DNA from: Corinectria fuckeliana
Lineage: Eukaryota; Ascomycota; Sordariomycetes; Hypocreales; Nectriaceae
Assembly (NCBI GenBank): GCA_019137255.1
Contig: WPDH01000034.1
Span: 186,001-250,000, forward strand
Length of the DNA: 64,000 nucleotides
Reading direction: 5' to 3'
Shown here: one piece after another, positions 42,172-54,146 of the stretch
Numbering within the stretch: the stretch's first letter is position 1
How the letters are laid out: the number at the start of each line of letters is the position of its first letter
Made by a program: the position numbers and the translations under genes
Notes under the pieces: generated by a model
What the model was told of the DNA's origin: nothing
What the model saw: the letters and a program-made list of their open reading frames with translations, nothing else
Databases searched by the model: none

Positions 42172-45170
42172 TCGCCATGCCAGACGTTTCTGATATCTCC
42201 AGCGTATGGACAAGGCCCACGGTAAGACTCAGCAGATGTATAATAAGTGCAGCTCGAACCCAGGTACTAAGGACGAGTAGGGAAGGCGTGGAATGACTCT
42301 AAATCTCTTTTCCCTTTCCCTTTTCCTAGCCACGGATCTCGAGACGCCAGCCCTGGGCTTAGCCATGCTATGAAAGAGAAAAATAATTCCGAGTAATGTG
42401 CCCGGGCTCCGATTCCAACTTGAAACCTCCTTCTACATACACATATAGCCCAGAAAGCGATGTAGACGGTGGCAGCAAAGAGCGATGCCAACAGAAGGCA
42501 GACACCTTCGCTGACGTAGTATTTGTGCACCTCACAATACTCGACTCGACAATCCGAAGTCCATGGTGAGAACGCATGGGACCGAAGGTTTCTGTTAGGT
42601 TAACGATGGCTTTTATTAGAACCTCATTTCAAGATAATGAGATGCCAGTTGAATCTAGCTCCTTGCCCAAGAACGACAAGTCTGCGTCGACCGGCTCGAT
42701 GACCTACCCTGAGCTGCGCTAGCCTAAACCCTTGGTACGCTTCTTATTTCCTTACTCCGAACGGAAACGTCATATTGGATTCTTTGAAGGGCTCGGGCGT
42801 TGCCATACGGACCTGTGGCGTACCATTACTGACATCGTTCATTACTGCAAATCAGTCCGAGATTTGGACATCGACAAGCTGTGAACTCTGGGTAACTTTC
42901 AATCAATAGGGACTCGACCATAAAATGACTTGAGCTTTCAGTATAATTTATGCGGGAGCAACGAGAAACACGAAGAAGTGTTTTGGACAAGGAGACTGGA
43001 TGAAGACCGTTGGAGACATTGATGTGAAAAGCCCAGGCTGTACCCAACGGGGTAAATAGACTGTTTAGTCTGTGTTGTTATTCATGGCATACATCGCAGC
43101 GCTTACAACTCTACTCGTGGCCACAGAAGCCTGAGGATGGTAAAAGTTAAGGGAAGATTTTTAGATGCCCTATCTTCCGTTGAGGCTATAAGTCAGCTTA
43201 CTCGTAGTTAGCAAGAGATGCACGTTTTGAATTTCTGATGTATGCCGAGATTATAGCACTGGTAATCAGGACAGTGAGACGCCCCATTGTGCGTTTTCAG
43301 AGTCTCACTGCAGTTCATCTAAAGACCCCGATGTCACATGTACAACATAGTAGCAAGCTTGTAGTTGACCAGCAGATGAGACGAACTGGTATGAATATGT
43401 CTTGCACCGATCGACTTCTCTAGCTGCAGTAGATAGATGAAGCAATAACCAAGCAGCAACCGGATTTTAAGGGGGACAGAACCGCAAAGAGACCTAGGGG
43501 GCCGAGCTCTTAAGAAAACAGTACCAGTAGTTTGTCTGTTCTAGAAATGGGACAAAAGGCCACTAATACAACGGTGGCTCACCTCTCTCTAAAAGTGATT
43601 CCGGTGGCAGGGGCGCAACCTGCATTTGTGGCTGACTCCCTGCGGCATTTCGAGGAAGACTTCTGCGAAACGTTGTTCTTATGCGCCAGGTCTTCAGTCC
43701 AGTCGAACTCACGTTACTCCGGGACGAGCTGATATGCACACGGGCCCATGCGACTGCGACCCCTCGTGTGAAGCCTTACACAACACATCCCGGAAACGAG
43801 GCCAACTTTGCGGCAGCACGGAATACGCAACCCTCCGAGTGGATGGGCGGATGCCGTAAACAACTACAGGCTGTACTCAGTGCCTTGCCCCTGAAGTAAG
43901 CAGATGTGCGTGTAAGCGTGCGACAGCCGCCGGCGGGTCGAGTTAGAGTTGTCTAGCCTGTCGCTATACTGTATCCCTTCGCGTGTTGAAGTGTTTTGTT
44001 TTGGCGATGGAATCCTGTTCCTCAGCACCAACAGGTTAGGCGGCCCTTGATGGTCTAGCTGAGTATTTCCCTGTCTAAGTTTGACTTATTGAAGTGGCAA
44101 CTTCTTTAGACCGAACCGTGAACTCACCAAGAAGTATTCGTTAATCAGTAAACGGTTCATATCAGCTTCGGAAGGACTCGGTTCTAAACTCGAGATATCC
44201 GATACAGATGATTGTCCATGAGTCAAAGACACTCAAGATAAATGTGAATGAATGAAAAATAAAATATGCTGGTACAATGCGCATCTAAGTAACTAGGAGT
44301 GATTTCTATCTGATATAAATTAAGAAGTTTATCAAAATACTACGAATGTTTGTACAAAAGAATCTGGGCGACAGCCAGGATGTGACAACAAGCGAAGCAT
44401 ATTTTCTCCCATTCCCTTTCCGTTTCCCTTTTTCATTCCCATTTCTCTCATCGCACGTTGCTCACCAGTACAGAAGGCCGTTTCTTCTTCATCACCGTGC
44501 TCCGCCTTCCCGCACTCTTCTCCGCGTGGCTGTGACTCGGCGATAACTGCAACCGCCTGAGCGAGAGCGACCTACCCCTACCCTTCTCCGCGCCCGTCAC
44601 TCAGCGTCCCCTTGTTATCATCGTCATCGTCCGAGTATCGCAGCGGTGCCGGAGCTCCGAACTTCAAGCGGGTGTTCGTCTACGCCTCGAGGGCCTCGTC
44701 GTCTCACGTCTTACCCTGGTGCCATTGCATCCAGAACATCTGCTCGTGCTCCCGCGGTCCTCCCTTCTCCTTACTCCTTACACAACTCTCAAACAACTCC
44801 CAGATAACTCCCAAAAATAGCGGACACAAACCCAGTCACAGAGATGTCCCAATACGAGGGCATTCCTAAGAAGCAGCACGCCGCTCTCTTAATTGACGGG
44901 CCTCTATCGCCCCCAGCCCCTAACCCTCCACCTTGCTTAGACCTGGTGCTGTTACCGACCGATAGACGGCAGGCAGGGTAGTAATGCTTTAGGTGTATGC
45001 AAACTTACCTCGAGTAGTACTCGGGGTTTTAGGATTATCTAGAAGACAAAATGTCTATTTGCTGTGGCCGCTCAGGTGTGTTACGGTCTGATACTGTTTG
45101 TCTGCAGACTAATATTTCACTAGTATCGAGTGGGTCTTGTACAAGGGGGCACACTACTACTTCTTATACA
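42172..45170. other. Gene-poor region
   Basis: Three kilobases without a recognisable gene. A 72-codon frame at 43681-43899 (MRQVFSPVELTLLRDEL...) is the only mildly protein-like stretch. No RNA gene or transposon protein could be identified. Confidence 0.4.
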
Positions 45171-45390
45171 TAGACGAATAAGATAAGTGATTAAGAAAGC
45201 TAAAGTAAACAAAAAGTAAGAAAAGAAGAAAAACAAAGTACTAACTACTTATATATAAGTAAGTGCTACACACAGAGTCAGAAGAGTAATAACCTTAACC
45301 CTTAAGTAAATAAAAATAAAAATAAAAATAAACTAACTATTCACTGCTTATATATAAGTAAATACTAAAAGCAAAGATGAAAAATTTAAC
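45171..45390. repeat. AT-rich low-complexity segment with repeated TTATATATAAGTAA
   Basis: About 220 bases are strongly A/T-rich. The palindromic core CTTATATATAAG followed by TAA occurs twice, near 45247 and 45348, and a run of AAATA units lies at about 45306-45331. Such DNA is typical of degenerate repeats or subtelomere-like stretches. Confidence 0.7.
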
Positions 45391-45460
45391 AAACTATCAC
45401 TCAGACCCACCAACCCCCCCCCCGGGACACTAAGACAGAGACCACCACCACCGCCAAGAC

Positions 45461-45475
45461 AGGGTTAGGGTTAGG
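45461..45475 (+). repeat. Short interstitial telomere-type repeat
   Basis: AGGGTTAGGGTTAGG matches just over two units of the fungal telomere repeat TTAGGG. It lies directly against the splice donor of the truncated PelF-like pseudogene. Confidence 0.55.
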
Positions 45476-45481
45476 ACTTAC

Positions 45482-47593
45482 GGGTTGAAGAGCGACGCGC
45501 AGGGGGTGATGACGTCGGCGTGGAAGTAGGCAAGGCGTGTAGCAAGGCCAATAACCGCGAGCAGCATAGACTGCACAGAGAGCGGCAGCTCACTCTGCGC
45601 AGCGCTGATGTTGAGACAACACTCTCGCCACAGGATAGCGTGGTCCCAGATTCCAAAGCTGGCACCGCGGCGATACTTGAGCACCATCCCAAACAGACTA
45701 CTGATGCCATGGTGTGTGCTCTGGAAGACGCGAGGGCAGTCGTCGGGGACGTTGACGGCAAAGATGAAGAAGTAGGCCTTAGAGATGCCCAAGGCGTCGC
45801 GAAAGTCAGGAATGCTGGGGCGCTCTATCTCGAAGCACTGCGACGAGTTGGTGATGTTGGCGTCGTCGTAGTGCGTGAGCTAGGCCTCCACCCACGCGTC
45901 CTCGACCTCTTTGGACTGCCACGTGAAGGTGTAGTCCTTGTGCTCGTAGTACTTGGCCATGGACAGGATGACGTTGCTGTACTTGATGAGGTTGGAGCGC
46001 GAGAGACGCTTCGTGCGTGCGCCCTTGACGGAGGCCATGAGGAGTGGCCCGAAGACGCCGGCGACGCCTCGTTGGACGTCTGTGTGTCAGCCACCTTCTC
46101 GTCGACGTAGGACTCGAGGATGTTGTCGATGATGCCGTGGTTGGCGGTACCGCCACCAATGCCCCAGAGCGGCAGCAGCTTGAGCGACTGCACGCTCTTC
46201 TCGATCTGGAAGCGAGGGACGCCGTAGTCGTTGGCACACTCGGACAAGACGTGGTTGCGGATCGTCTTGTGCCCGTTGACCAGATCACGTCGGCAGTTAG
46301 AAACTCCACCGGGGGCAACTCGCAGCGAGGACCGCAGCAGTGTTCTGAGCGATGACATCGTTGTAAAGAGACTGCGAAATTGCAGGGACAGCATGGAGTA
46401 CGCAGCCTATGAGGAAACCTATCGCGGCAGAGGGCATTATGATGGAGATGTGGGTTGTGGCATTGGTGATGAAGCATCTGTTGAATTGGAAGAGAATGGC
46501 AGACGTATACCCCAGGCCGTAGAGGCAGTGGAGGATGGTGGTCTCGTAGCCGTCAACAAACACCCAGAGAAGCAGGGTGGTTGCACCGAATACAACCAAG
46601 AGTTTGGACCCGATATCTGTCAGCGCCTTGATGATACTCGCACGGCGATATGCCTCGAATTCCTTGGCGATGTTCCGGGCATGCTCAAAGTCGCGCAACT
46701 TCTCATTAGAGATGCGGTCTCTAAGTCCCTAGTATTTGAACAGCGTTGAGTCGAGGAGCATGGCAGACGCGCAAAAGTAGATGATGCATAGGCAAATGCC
46801 GTACCGGGCTCGCGAGTCTGTGTAGATGCCGGGGTACGATCCTCCCGCGCTCCATACGATCATGACCCAGCGGTCCATGAGAGCCACCAGGAACAGGCCA
46901 AGGGTCTGTCCCACGTCGTAGCAAGCAAGGCGGAAGAGAGTGAACACGTTATGATCCTTAAGGCCTCGGACCAGCTGGCGTTGCTGGTTTCTCGACTCGT
47001 TGAGCTTGGTGAACCAAGCGGTGCTGAACGCCTCGGGACCATTGCTGCTGGGGTTTGTCTTCTTGAACAGCCAGTCTATGTAGGGTATTCCCTTTGCTAC
47101 CCGGGGAACGAAGGGGTCGGAAAAGACTCGAGCCACTTGAGCCTCCCGGGTGCGACGTTGGTCTCGTATGGATAGAACCGGTCAGAGGAGTGGCTGCAGC
47201 GGGTCGTTAACACGAGGTCTAGACAGAAGATCGCGGTGGTGTTGATCGGCAAATTAAGGAAATCGGGACACTCCGAAACGCCACGCTAGTTGAGAGGTCT
47301 ACTATACTGAGCTGTTGCATGCCGACTGTGATGGAAGCTGCGTCTTGTATCTGGGGTTGTGCCTCCGCAGCTTGGCTGCTTCCATGCAGTGGCCATAATA
47401 GCATGAGTCGTCAGGTTTGAGGGGCAACTTCGCGTACTGTACGACTATGTACTTGATCGCACTGTATGAAGCATGACCAGTTTCCCCACGTCCTGGGTCT
47501 GTCCAACTCACTACTATCACCATCACCATCATCACCACCAACACTGACCTTCAGCGTCAGATTGAGTCTGACGCCACCATCCAGAAACACCAC
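45482..47593 (-). pseudogene. PelF-like (DUF3492) multi-membrane glycosyltransferase, truncated pseudogene
   Basis: N-terminal half of a large fungal glycosyltransferase family. From 5' to 3' the readable pieces are as follows. A beta-rich segment (TLKVSVGGDDGDG, then TWGNWSCFIQCDQVHSRTVR) lies at about 47560-47420. A membrane segment with TLGLFLVALMDRWVMIVW lies near 46900. Several helices follow at 46560-46330. The DUF3492 segment (STHHGISSLFGMVLKYRRGA, then ADVITPCASLFNP) ends at 45482. Breaks are an in-frame TAG at 46729-46731, frame changes near 46300 and 46085, and an in-frame TAG at 45881-45883. The last codons run into GTAAGT, a perfect donor, but no downstream exon with the glycosyltransferase core is found; AT-rich DNA follows. 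The family call rests on the final segment. Confidence 0.72.
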
Positions 47594-48458
47594 GGCACCT
47601 AGTCTGTACTGTATGTGCAGACCGGTTCATCAGAGGTGAGAGCCTACATGGCACTCACCGTTAGCGTTCGCCACGAGCGCCGATGCACGTTCTGCAGCCC
47701 GCCAAGGGTAATGAGGTTCAGACACAAAGGCTCAACGCTAGAACACAAACACCTGTAAGCGTGGCCCAGCCGGGGAAAGGCTAGAAATCTCCACGGAATC
47801 CCATTGTGCCAGGACCCAGGCCCGGCTGATTGGTGGCTTGTCCGCAGGCGCTCGTCCCGGTCCCGAGAAGCCCTGGACCAGCAATCAGGACACCAGGTGA
47901 TGGCTTGTCGTCTAGTCTTGTGTCTTCTATAGGACAGTTGCAGGCCGGCCCACGCTGAAAACTGAGTGTCTCGGCCTGAAGCAGATCTCATAACAGGGGC
48001 GTGGGAGGAATGTACACAACGCGGCGCGAACGCTCGCCCAAACTAGCTCCCCGTCCGGTTCACCGGCCGCGAACCAGGATCACGGACTAGTCATGTTCGA
48101 CAACGACCACAGTTGTTTTACTGAGCGAGCGTAAGTCTGCCTAGATGAATCTCGCCCCAGACCAGGCGCCAAGCCGGGCGCCTAGTGAAATGAGACATTA
48201 TCAACCCCTTCAGAAGGGCTGAGACGAGGGAGAAGTCGATGGTATGTCATGAATGTCATGAGATCCACCAAGTCTTGAAATACAGCCCCATCCACTCGGA
48301 CATCGTTTGATCTGTCCTCAGCTATCGAACTTCTTCCCCTAAAGCCAATACTGGTCGCGCGTCCTCTGCCACTCCTTATCAACTGTCTTTACCAGAATCT
48401 CGAAAGGGAACCTGCCGGTTGGCCAAAGGTCCTCCGCTTTCCAATCACATCCGCCAGC
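47594..48458. other. Intergenic region, promoter of the epimerase
   Basis: No gene firmly recognised. A minus-strand frame ending near 47650 (LCLNLITLGGLQNVHRRSW, then a GTGAGT donor) could be a first exon of the PelF-like pseudogene. The epimerase leader occupies the last hundred bases. Confidence 0.35.
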
Positions 48459-49775
48459 ATGCACACCACAGAGGACGACCACACGCTCTCCTCGTCAGCT
48501 TCATCCGCATCGTTGAGATGTTCCTCTCCTACTACCCCTCAGTCCGACTATGAAACCGATTATGCCAACCACATCCGGTTCCCGACTTCCAACGGCAGCT
48601 TCATCCTCGTCATTGGCGGCTTGGGTTACATCGGCTCGCACACCTCGTTGGAGCTTTTGAAGGCCGGCTACAATGTCATCATCGTCGATGATCTCAGCAA
48701 CAGCTTCCACAGCGTCTTCACGCGGGTAAGAAAGCTCGCTGAGACGCACTACCACGAGACCAGTCGTTTGATGCCCACGCTTCACTTCCACAAGATCGAC
48801 TACCGCAGCAAGTCGATGCGTTTCCTCCTAGAGTCGTACTCGGATCTCGTTGCCACCATACCCAGCTCTCCTGGAGGGTCTCCCGGGCTTACACGGAAAT
48901 CAAGGATCGCCGGTGTCATCCACTTTGCCGCCTACAAGTCTGTCAGCGACTCCATCTCCAAGCCAATCCAGTACTACCGCAACAACGTGTGCGGTCTAGT
49001 CGAGTTGGTTGAGCTCCTCGGAAAACACAACATCCGCAACTTTGTCTTCTCCTCATCTGCCACCGTTTACGGCACCAAGGCTGACGAGGGACGCCCGTTG
49101 AAGGAGGAAGATCTCGTCCACCACCCCGAGAGCTACATCGACGAGGACGGCCAAGAGCAAGTGCGCATGCCGATGGTCACTGGACTCCTGAGCCCATATG
49201 CTCGATCCAAGTACTTTTGCGAGGCTATCCTCGCCGACATTGCCTACTCTGATCCCGCTTGGCGCATCGTTGCACTACGATATTTCAACCCCATCGGGTG
49301 TGACTCGTCAGGCCTCCTCGGTGAAGATCCCAAGGGCGTCCCTACGAACCTGTTCCCTGTCATTACCCAGATTCTGACCGGTCAACGGAAGGAGCTCGAC
49401 ATCTACGGCACTGACTGGGATACGCGAGACGGCACGGCTGTGCGCGACTTCATCCACGTCTCAGACCTGGCCCGGGGTCACATTGCCGCTCTCAGCACCG
49501 AGATTACCGAACCGTTCCGGACTTTCAACCTGGGCACGGGCAATGGCACCACGGTGAAGGAGGCGGTCGATAGCCTGGAAGCAGCGTCAAGCCAGTCAAT
49601 ACCCGTCAACGTGGCCCCCCGCAGGGCTGGCGACGTTGGGGCGTGTGTCGCAGCGAACGAGCGAGCGGTCAAGGAGCTAGGGTGGACGGCCACAGAGAGC
49701 ATCAAGCAGTGCGCCAGCGACCTGTGGAACTTTGTTTCCAGGGCCCAGGCATCCGAGACGCCGAGACAGCTCTAG
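48459..49775 (+). CDS. gal10: UDP-glucose 4-epimerase, 438 aa, intronless
   Basis: Short-chain-dehydrogenase-type enzyme of the Leloir pathway that interconverts UDP-galactose and UDP-glucose with bound NAD. The NAD-binding motif GGLGYIGSH starts at residue 53, after a 50-residue Ser/Thr-rich extension. SSSATVYG follows, and the catalytic YxxxK pair is Tyr247 and Lys251 (SPYARSK). RYFNPIGC and YGTDWDTRDGTAVRDFIHVSD are strong epimerase signatures. Compared with the usual 340-370 aa, the extra length comes from the N-terminal tail and an insertion after KIDYRSKS. No mutarotase domain is attached, unlike yeast Gal10. It is intact while its neighbours on both sides are broken genes, so it looks like the constrained gene of this block. 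Confidence 0.95.
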   Translation: MHTTEDDHTLSSSASSASLRCSSPTTPQSDYETDYANHIRFPTSNGSFILVIGGLGYIGSHTSLELLKAGYNVIIVDDLSNSFHSVFTRVRKLAETHYHETSRLMPTLHFHKIDYRSKSMRFLLESYSDLVATIPSSPGGSPGLTRKSRIAGVIHFAAYKSVSDSISKPIQYYRNNVCGLVELVELLGKHNIRNFVFSSSATVYGTKADEGRPLKEEDLVHHPESYIDEDGQEQVRMPMVTGLLSPYARSKYFCEAILADIAYSDPAWRIVALRYFNPIGCDSSGLLGEDPKGVPTNLFPVITQILTGQRKELDIYGTDWDTRDGTAVRDFIHVSDLARGHIAALSTEITEPFRTFNLGTGNGTTVKEAVDSLEAASSQSIPVNVAPRRAGDVGACVAANERAVKELGWTATESIKQCASDLWNFVSRAQASETPRQL

Positions 49776-51110
49776 GCGTCTGCTTGATGATGAGATTTCA
49801 CACTTACACCAAAGCAGGCGCATGGGGGTTAAAAGGGACATAATTGAAGACATTTCCGCGCCCAAGGTTTCTCATTTGTTTGATTGGGCGCTTCTAGACA
49901 GAGGAAATAGGCCGGCTGGAGTCAAGGATCAGATAGATACGTCAATGGGTGGATAGATATGGTGATGGCATGGATGGCAGACATCAAGATGACCACGCTT
50001 CGTCAGGTGGCCACCACGACGGCTTTCGGGGCTCGAGTTTACGGTACCGTCCCGTGGAGTGAGAACGGCAGAGTGCTAAAACGGTAGACTAGGAAATACC
50101 TACAGAAGACGCAATTTCTACCAAGCGTCCCATCCAAGACGAGCCCGTCAGATGCCAGGAGGTTCCATTAAGGTTGATCCGAGCTAGACTGCACAATTTG
50201 CGACGGATGGGGCCAGTCCAGGATAAAATAAAATCTTCCATTTGCTCGATGTTGGTCGATGCGACACCCGAATGAAGCCCTGGAGCCAGCCATCCACCCT
50301 CCATCCATATTGAAGACGACAACCCCTGCCGGTGGAGGATGGATGGAAGAAGCCGCCCCGGCCAAGCCCGCTAGAACGCCCCCAAAACAACCCCCGGTGC
50401 TACGGTAAGTCTCCTAGGGCGGGCTTCCCAAGTGGGGGAGGCGATCGAGCCGGACGGCTGCGAGCATTTGGAATACCCCCCTGCGTTGCTCTCCCGCCCG
50501 GTCTGGTCGACTGGCTAACGGCTGGCGTTGGGACAGGGGTGAGGTTCGCATTCGTCTTACGAGATGTCCACAGCACCGAGCCGATCATCCCCGGAAGAGC
50601 CGTGCTTGGAGGCCATCTTCTGTCCCCTCTAGCAGTATCCATGAGTGTTGTTTGTGGACAGGAGAGGCAGTCGTAGGTTTCTTCCCTGCTAGGACTGTCG
50701 TATCGCTACTAGTCTGTCTGCCTGTGGTGGGATGCTTCTTCTCAGCCAGCTATTCTTCCCCAACCCCAACAGGGCGTGGACATTATCAGCCACCGTTCGT
50801 TTCTCGCGCCTCCCCCACGCCTCTTCAGCCCGCAATCCCACGTCGCTTTCACCAAGCTTAACACTACTCAACCGCGCCTAGGTCCTTCTTGTCGTGAGAC
50901 ATTGTCTCCGCTGGAGGCGATGCAGGGCCGCGCGCCTAATTTGCTTCACCGCGAGCTGTATAGGCTGAGACACCTGAAGAGACGCCGTTCCAAACCCTTC
51001 AGGGTATTATCTCTATCTATATCCCCTCTGTTTGGCACCTCGTTACTGACCACTCATCGCCTGTGCGGGTTGTTCCCTCCTCCCACACCATCCTCTTCCT
51101 AATCCAAACC
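49776..51110. other. Intergenic region
   Basis: No gene recognised in 1.3 kb. GGATGG-type short repeats lie near 50280-50345. The last 110 bases carry CT-rich promoter-like sequence for the spherulin-4-like remnant. Confidence 0.4.
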
Positions 51111-51541
51111 ATGGGCTCGGCCATTACACCTTCAGCTACGTCGGCCACAGACCAGCCCATGATCCTCGTGCCACTCTATATTTACCCTCTGGAAAAGGCC
51201 TGGGAGCCGCTATTCCAACTGGCGCTCGCTTTGCCCGGCGTTCTGTTCGTCACCGTCATCAACGCCTGCAACGGGCCGGCGCCAGACGCCCTTCCAGACG
51301 CCCTTCCAGACGCCAGATACAGAGACGTCCTGGCCGGGCTGAAGTCAGTCACCAACGTAACTTCCGGTGCCTGGGCTACGTGCACTGCTCGTACGGTACG
51401 CAGCCGCTCGGCATCATCCAGGCCGACATTGACCAGTATGATGTAAATGCCCTTGGAAAGAGCCCAACTGACCAGAGGGCACAGGATCAATTACGGCTTG
51501 TACAGCTGATAGCGAATGGGATTAACGTGGGGGTCATTTAG
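51111..51541 (+). pseudogene. Spherulin-4-like (spherulation-specific family 4) gene, frameshifted and truncated
   Basis: The product begins MGSAITPSATSATDQPMILV and continues VPLYIYPLEKAWEPLFQLAL, the family's beta-alpha start; there is no clear signal peptide. The frame is lost near 51360-51370 and family sequence resumes one frame over (LGYVHCSYGTQPLGIIQADI, then DQYDV). It runs to a TAG at 51539-51541. The rest of the TIM-barrel-like domain, normally another 100 or more residues with a GIFFDE motif, is absent. A tandem 12-bp repeat (GACGCCCTTCCA) at about 51287-51315 encodes PDAL repeats. Relatives are cell-surface or secreted proteins of unclear function. A donor-like GTAAAT follows DQYD, but no later exon was found. 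Confidence 0.72.
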
Positions 51542-51798
51542 GCCCCACTCGTGAACAGAAGCTTTTCTTTCGTACTGTTTGATCGCTCGAGTCTAACTGT
51601 GTTTCCTCTTCGACAATGCCACCGGATTCTCGTCCTTGGCCAGTACAGCTCCACTCTGACGAAGGCTCGGCATCTACGGGGCCATCATGGCGGTTCATCA
51701 TTCTGGGAGGATTCGTTGGCTTCTCCGCCCTGATCAGAAACAATGTCAGCAATCATTTGGCCCTAATACACTCGAGGAGTACAAGTAGTAAACTAGCA

Positions 51799-54146
51799 CT
51801 ACCTAGACTGCTGTCTCTTGAGGCATTCGGTGGCTGAGATGTAGAAGGGCGAATGCGGCGTGAATGAAGACATCTTGTACCCAAAGGGCTGGTCAAAGTA
51901 GGCCGAATCGCGCTCCAGCATGCGGTCAAGCTTTTTCCGAAGTCAGAGGAGATGATGCGATTCTGAGGCTTTGCTGGTTCAATAATCTTCTCCGAAAGCC
52001 TCCGATGGATTCGGTTTCCAAATCTTGTTAGGATGCTCGGCTCGCTGGGAAGCTCGTGATCCAAGCCAAGCATGTCCTGGACAGCGAGGTCCACGATATC
52101 GTGAACGAATTCAGGGGAGCATACATCCTCGTGAACCTTTCGAATCCACTATAGCATTACATCCGGTTATTAGTGATTGATCCGAGGGAATGACTGAGAG
52201 AGGATTGAGGACATACCTCCACAACACCCTCATTGATCGAGATCTCAATGCCTCCGTCCAAGTTACGGGACTCCCAAAACACGTGCGACTGCGCATTGCG
52301 GAAGGACTCCAGCTGTCCTGCTATCCTGTCGTTTGCAAAGCGTACCACCCCTTCTTCGCCAAATATTAGCCACACGCCGAATTCTAGAAACAGACAGCCA
52401 AGTGCCCAAATGTCCAGGGACTGGGAGCTCTTCCAGCCGAGTCCAGCCTCTGGGGTAGCGCAATAGTTCCCAACGACGTACGGGCTGAGGAGTTTAGCGC
52501 TGACCGTGTGGTGGTACTGCGTGAGGCCAACATCGGCGAGCTGGAGAATACCAAGGTCATCCTCGTAGCCGGTCCATGTCCTGGGGGGAAAAAAAGAACA
52601 TTCTCGGGCTTGATATCACCATGAATACCCTTGCTTCGGGGATCCTTGTCGGACTCAACCCGGAACCTGGCGAATTTATGGAGGACGTGGAGTGCGTCAG
52701 AGAGACCCTTCATCTGACGAGCCATCCATCGAGAGAGGCGCTGTATGTTAGCTGGGTCCTTTGATGCGGAGTTCTGGGCCCAGAAGCCGCCAAGATTGCA
52801 GTCGGCACAGGGGAAGATTAGGAAGAATTTCGGGTCACTATCCGAGTCAATCTCGAACGCAGCCAACAGTTTCGCAATGTGGTCCGTTTTGTGGCGCTCG
52901 GCGATGCTGTTCAGCCGGCCAAGGATATCGGACTCGGTTTTAAAGGCTTTTCGATCTGGCTCGAAAAGCTTCTTGATGGCGATAATCTTTTTCCCTCCTG
53001 CCCCCTGTGTCCCTAGTTAATAAAATAGTATAATTCTAGAGCCATGTTATTCTTACGAACCAGTGTTGTGTACATCTTCAGGTTGCCTTGCTGTCTACTC
53101 AGTGAAACTTTCACAACATGGGACGCCTTCGCCCAACAATCTGCTTCTTGCGAAAGAACGGCAGTGCCACGCCCTTGGGAACCCGATAGTGATGGCATTC
53201 GTTTTCGCAGTACTTGAAGTAGGGCGCATTGAGCGCCATCTGCCACTGTTCGAAGACTATAATGTCGGCGGTGTCCCAGCGCTCAAAGCATGGATGGCAG
53301 GCATTGCTATTGCCAACGCCAAGTTGGGGTGAGCCACAGGAATACGTAATGTTCCGTAGCGGGAGGAACCCATCGTGAAGGTGTTCGTTGACGAAAAATC
53401 GGATCTGGCGATGCTTGCCGACAAGAATGAGGATGGCGAGGACCTTGCGATAGGAGATAAACTCAATGCCGACGGTCGAGGAAGGCAACCCGCATATCTC
53501 AGTAGCAGGCTCTGACTTGTCTTCGTCGCTGATGTCATCGAGCTCGCATATGTCAAGAATCAATCGAACGCGCTTCTCTGTCAGGTAGCACCATAGCACG
53601 GCGTCGGACATGAACATATCAGTCGTGGGGGCGAAGATCCTATTATCGCAACCTTTCCGCGGCATCACCTTTTTGACGACTTGCACCAGTGCAGTCGGGT
53701 CCTCTTCTTCCTCTTTTACTTCTTCTTAGTTCAGCTCCGCTCTACTTTTTAGCTCTTGTGAAACAACGAGGCTTGTTAGTCAATCTAGCGTAAATGAGGC
53801 AAGCCCCCTAGGCCGTTCTCTTGTGACATGCCAGCCGAATCGACTTTTGCCTTGGAAGGGTCAGAGGCAGATCCCGTTCCAGGAGTACTATCCCCAAGGC
53901 TTGCAGGTGGCTCCAAAGGCCCAAACATGCGCGCCATATACTCCAGCATGAATACTCGATATTCCCGTGCATCGATAGGGGTTGGGAGGCCTGTGAGCTC
54001 GGAGAACGCATCAGACCCGCTGGGGACCTCTGATGGGATGTTCCCTGCTGAGTAGCGTGTCGTGACCTCAACGGCAAGGACGTGGCTGCATTGGTGGTGT
54101 TCGCGTTGCCAGGATCACCGTCGCGCGCAGTATCACCGCGACCCAT
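51799..54146 (-). pseudogene. Serine/threonine protein kinase of a fungal accessory family, multiply frameshifted
   Basis: Coding-like pieces in order on the minus strand are as follows. A possible N-terminal region at 54146-53790 contains DAREYRVFMLEYMARMFGPL. A large N-terminal domain at 53686-53140 contains DAVLWCYLTEKRVRLILDIC. A glycine-loop region follows near 53120. The kinase core holds the VAIK-like lysine (IIAIKKL, near 52980), the catalytic loop GIHGDIKPENVL (near 52610) and a DVG in place of DFG (LADVGLTQYHH). The C-terminal segment ends in YISATECLKRQQSR at the TAG at 51799-51801. One-base shifts occur near 53125-53135 (inside the glycine loop), in a G6A7 homopolymer at 52583-52595, and near 51931-51940. 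The upstream piece also carries a shift. These make a working kinase unlikely unless the assembly has errors. Partner and pathway unknown. Confidence 0.72.
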
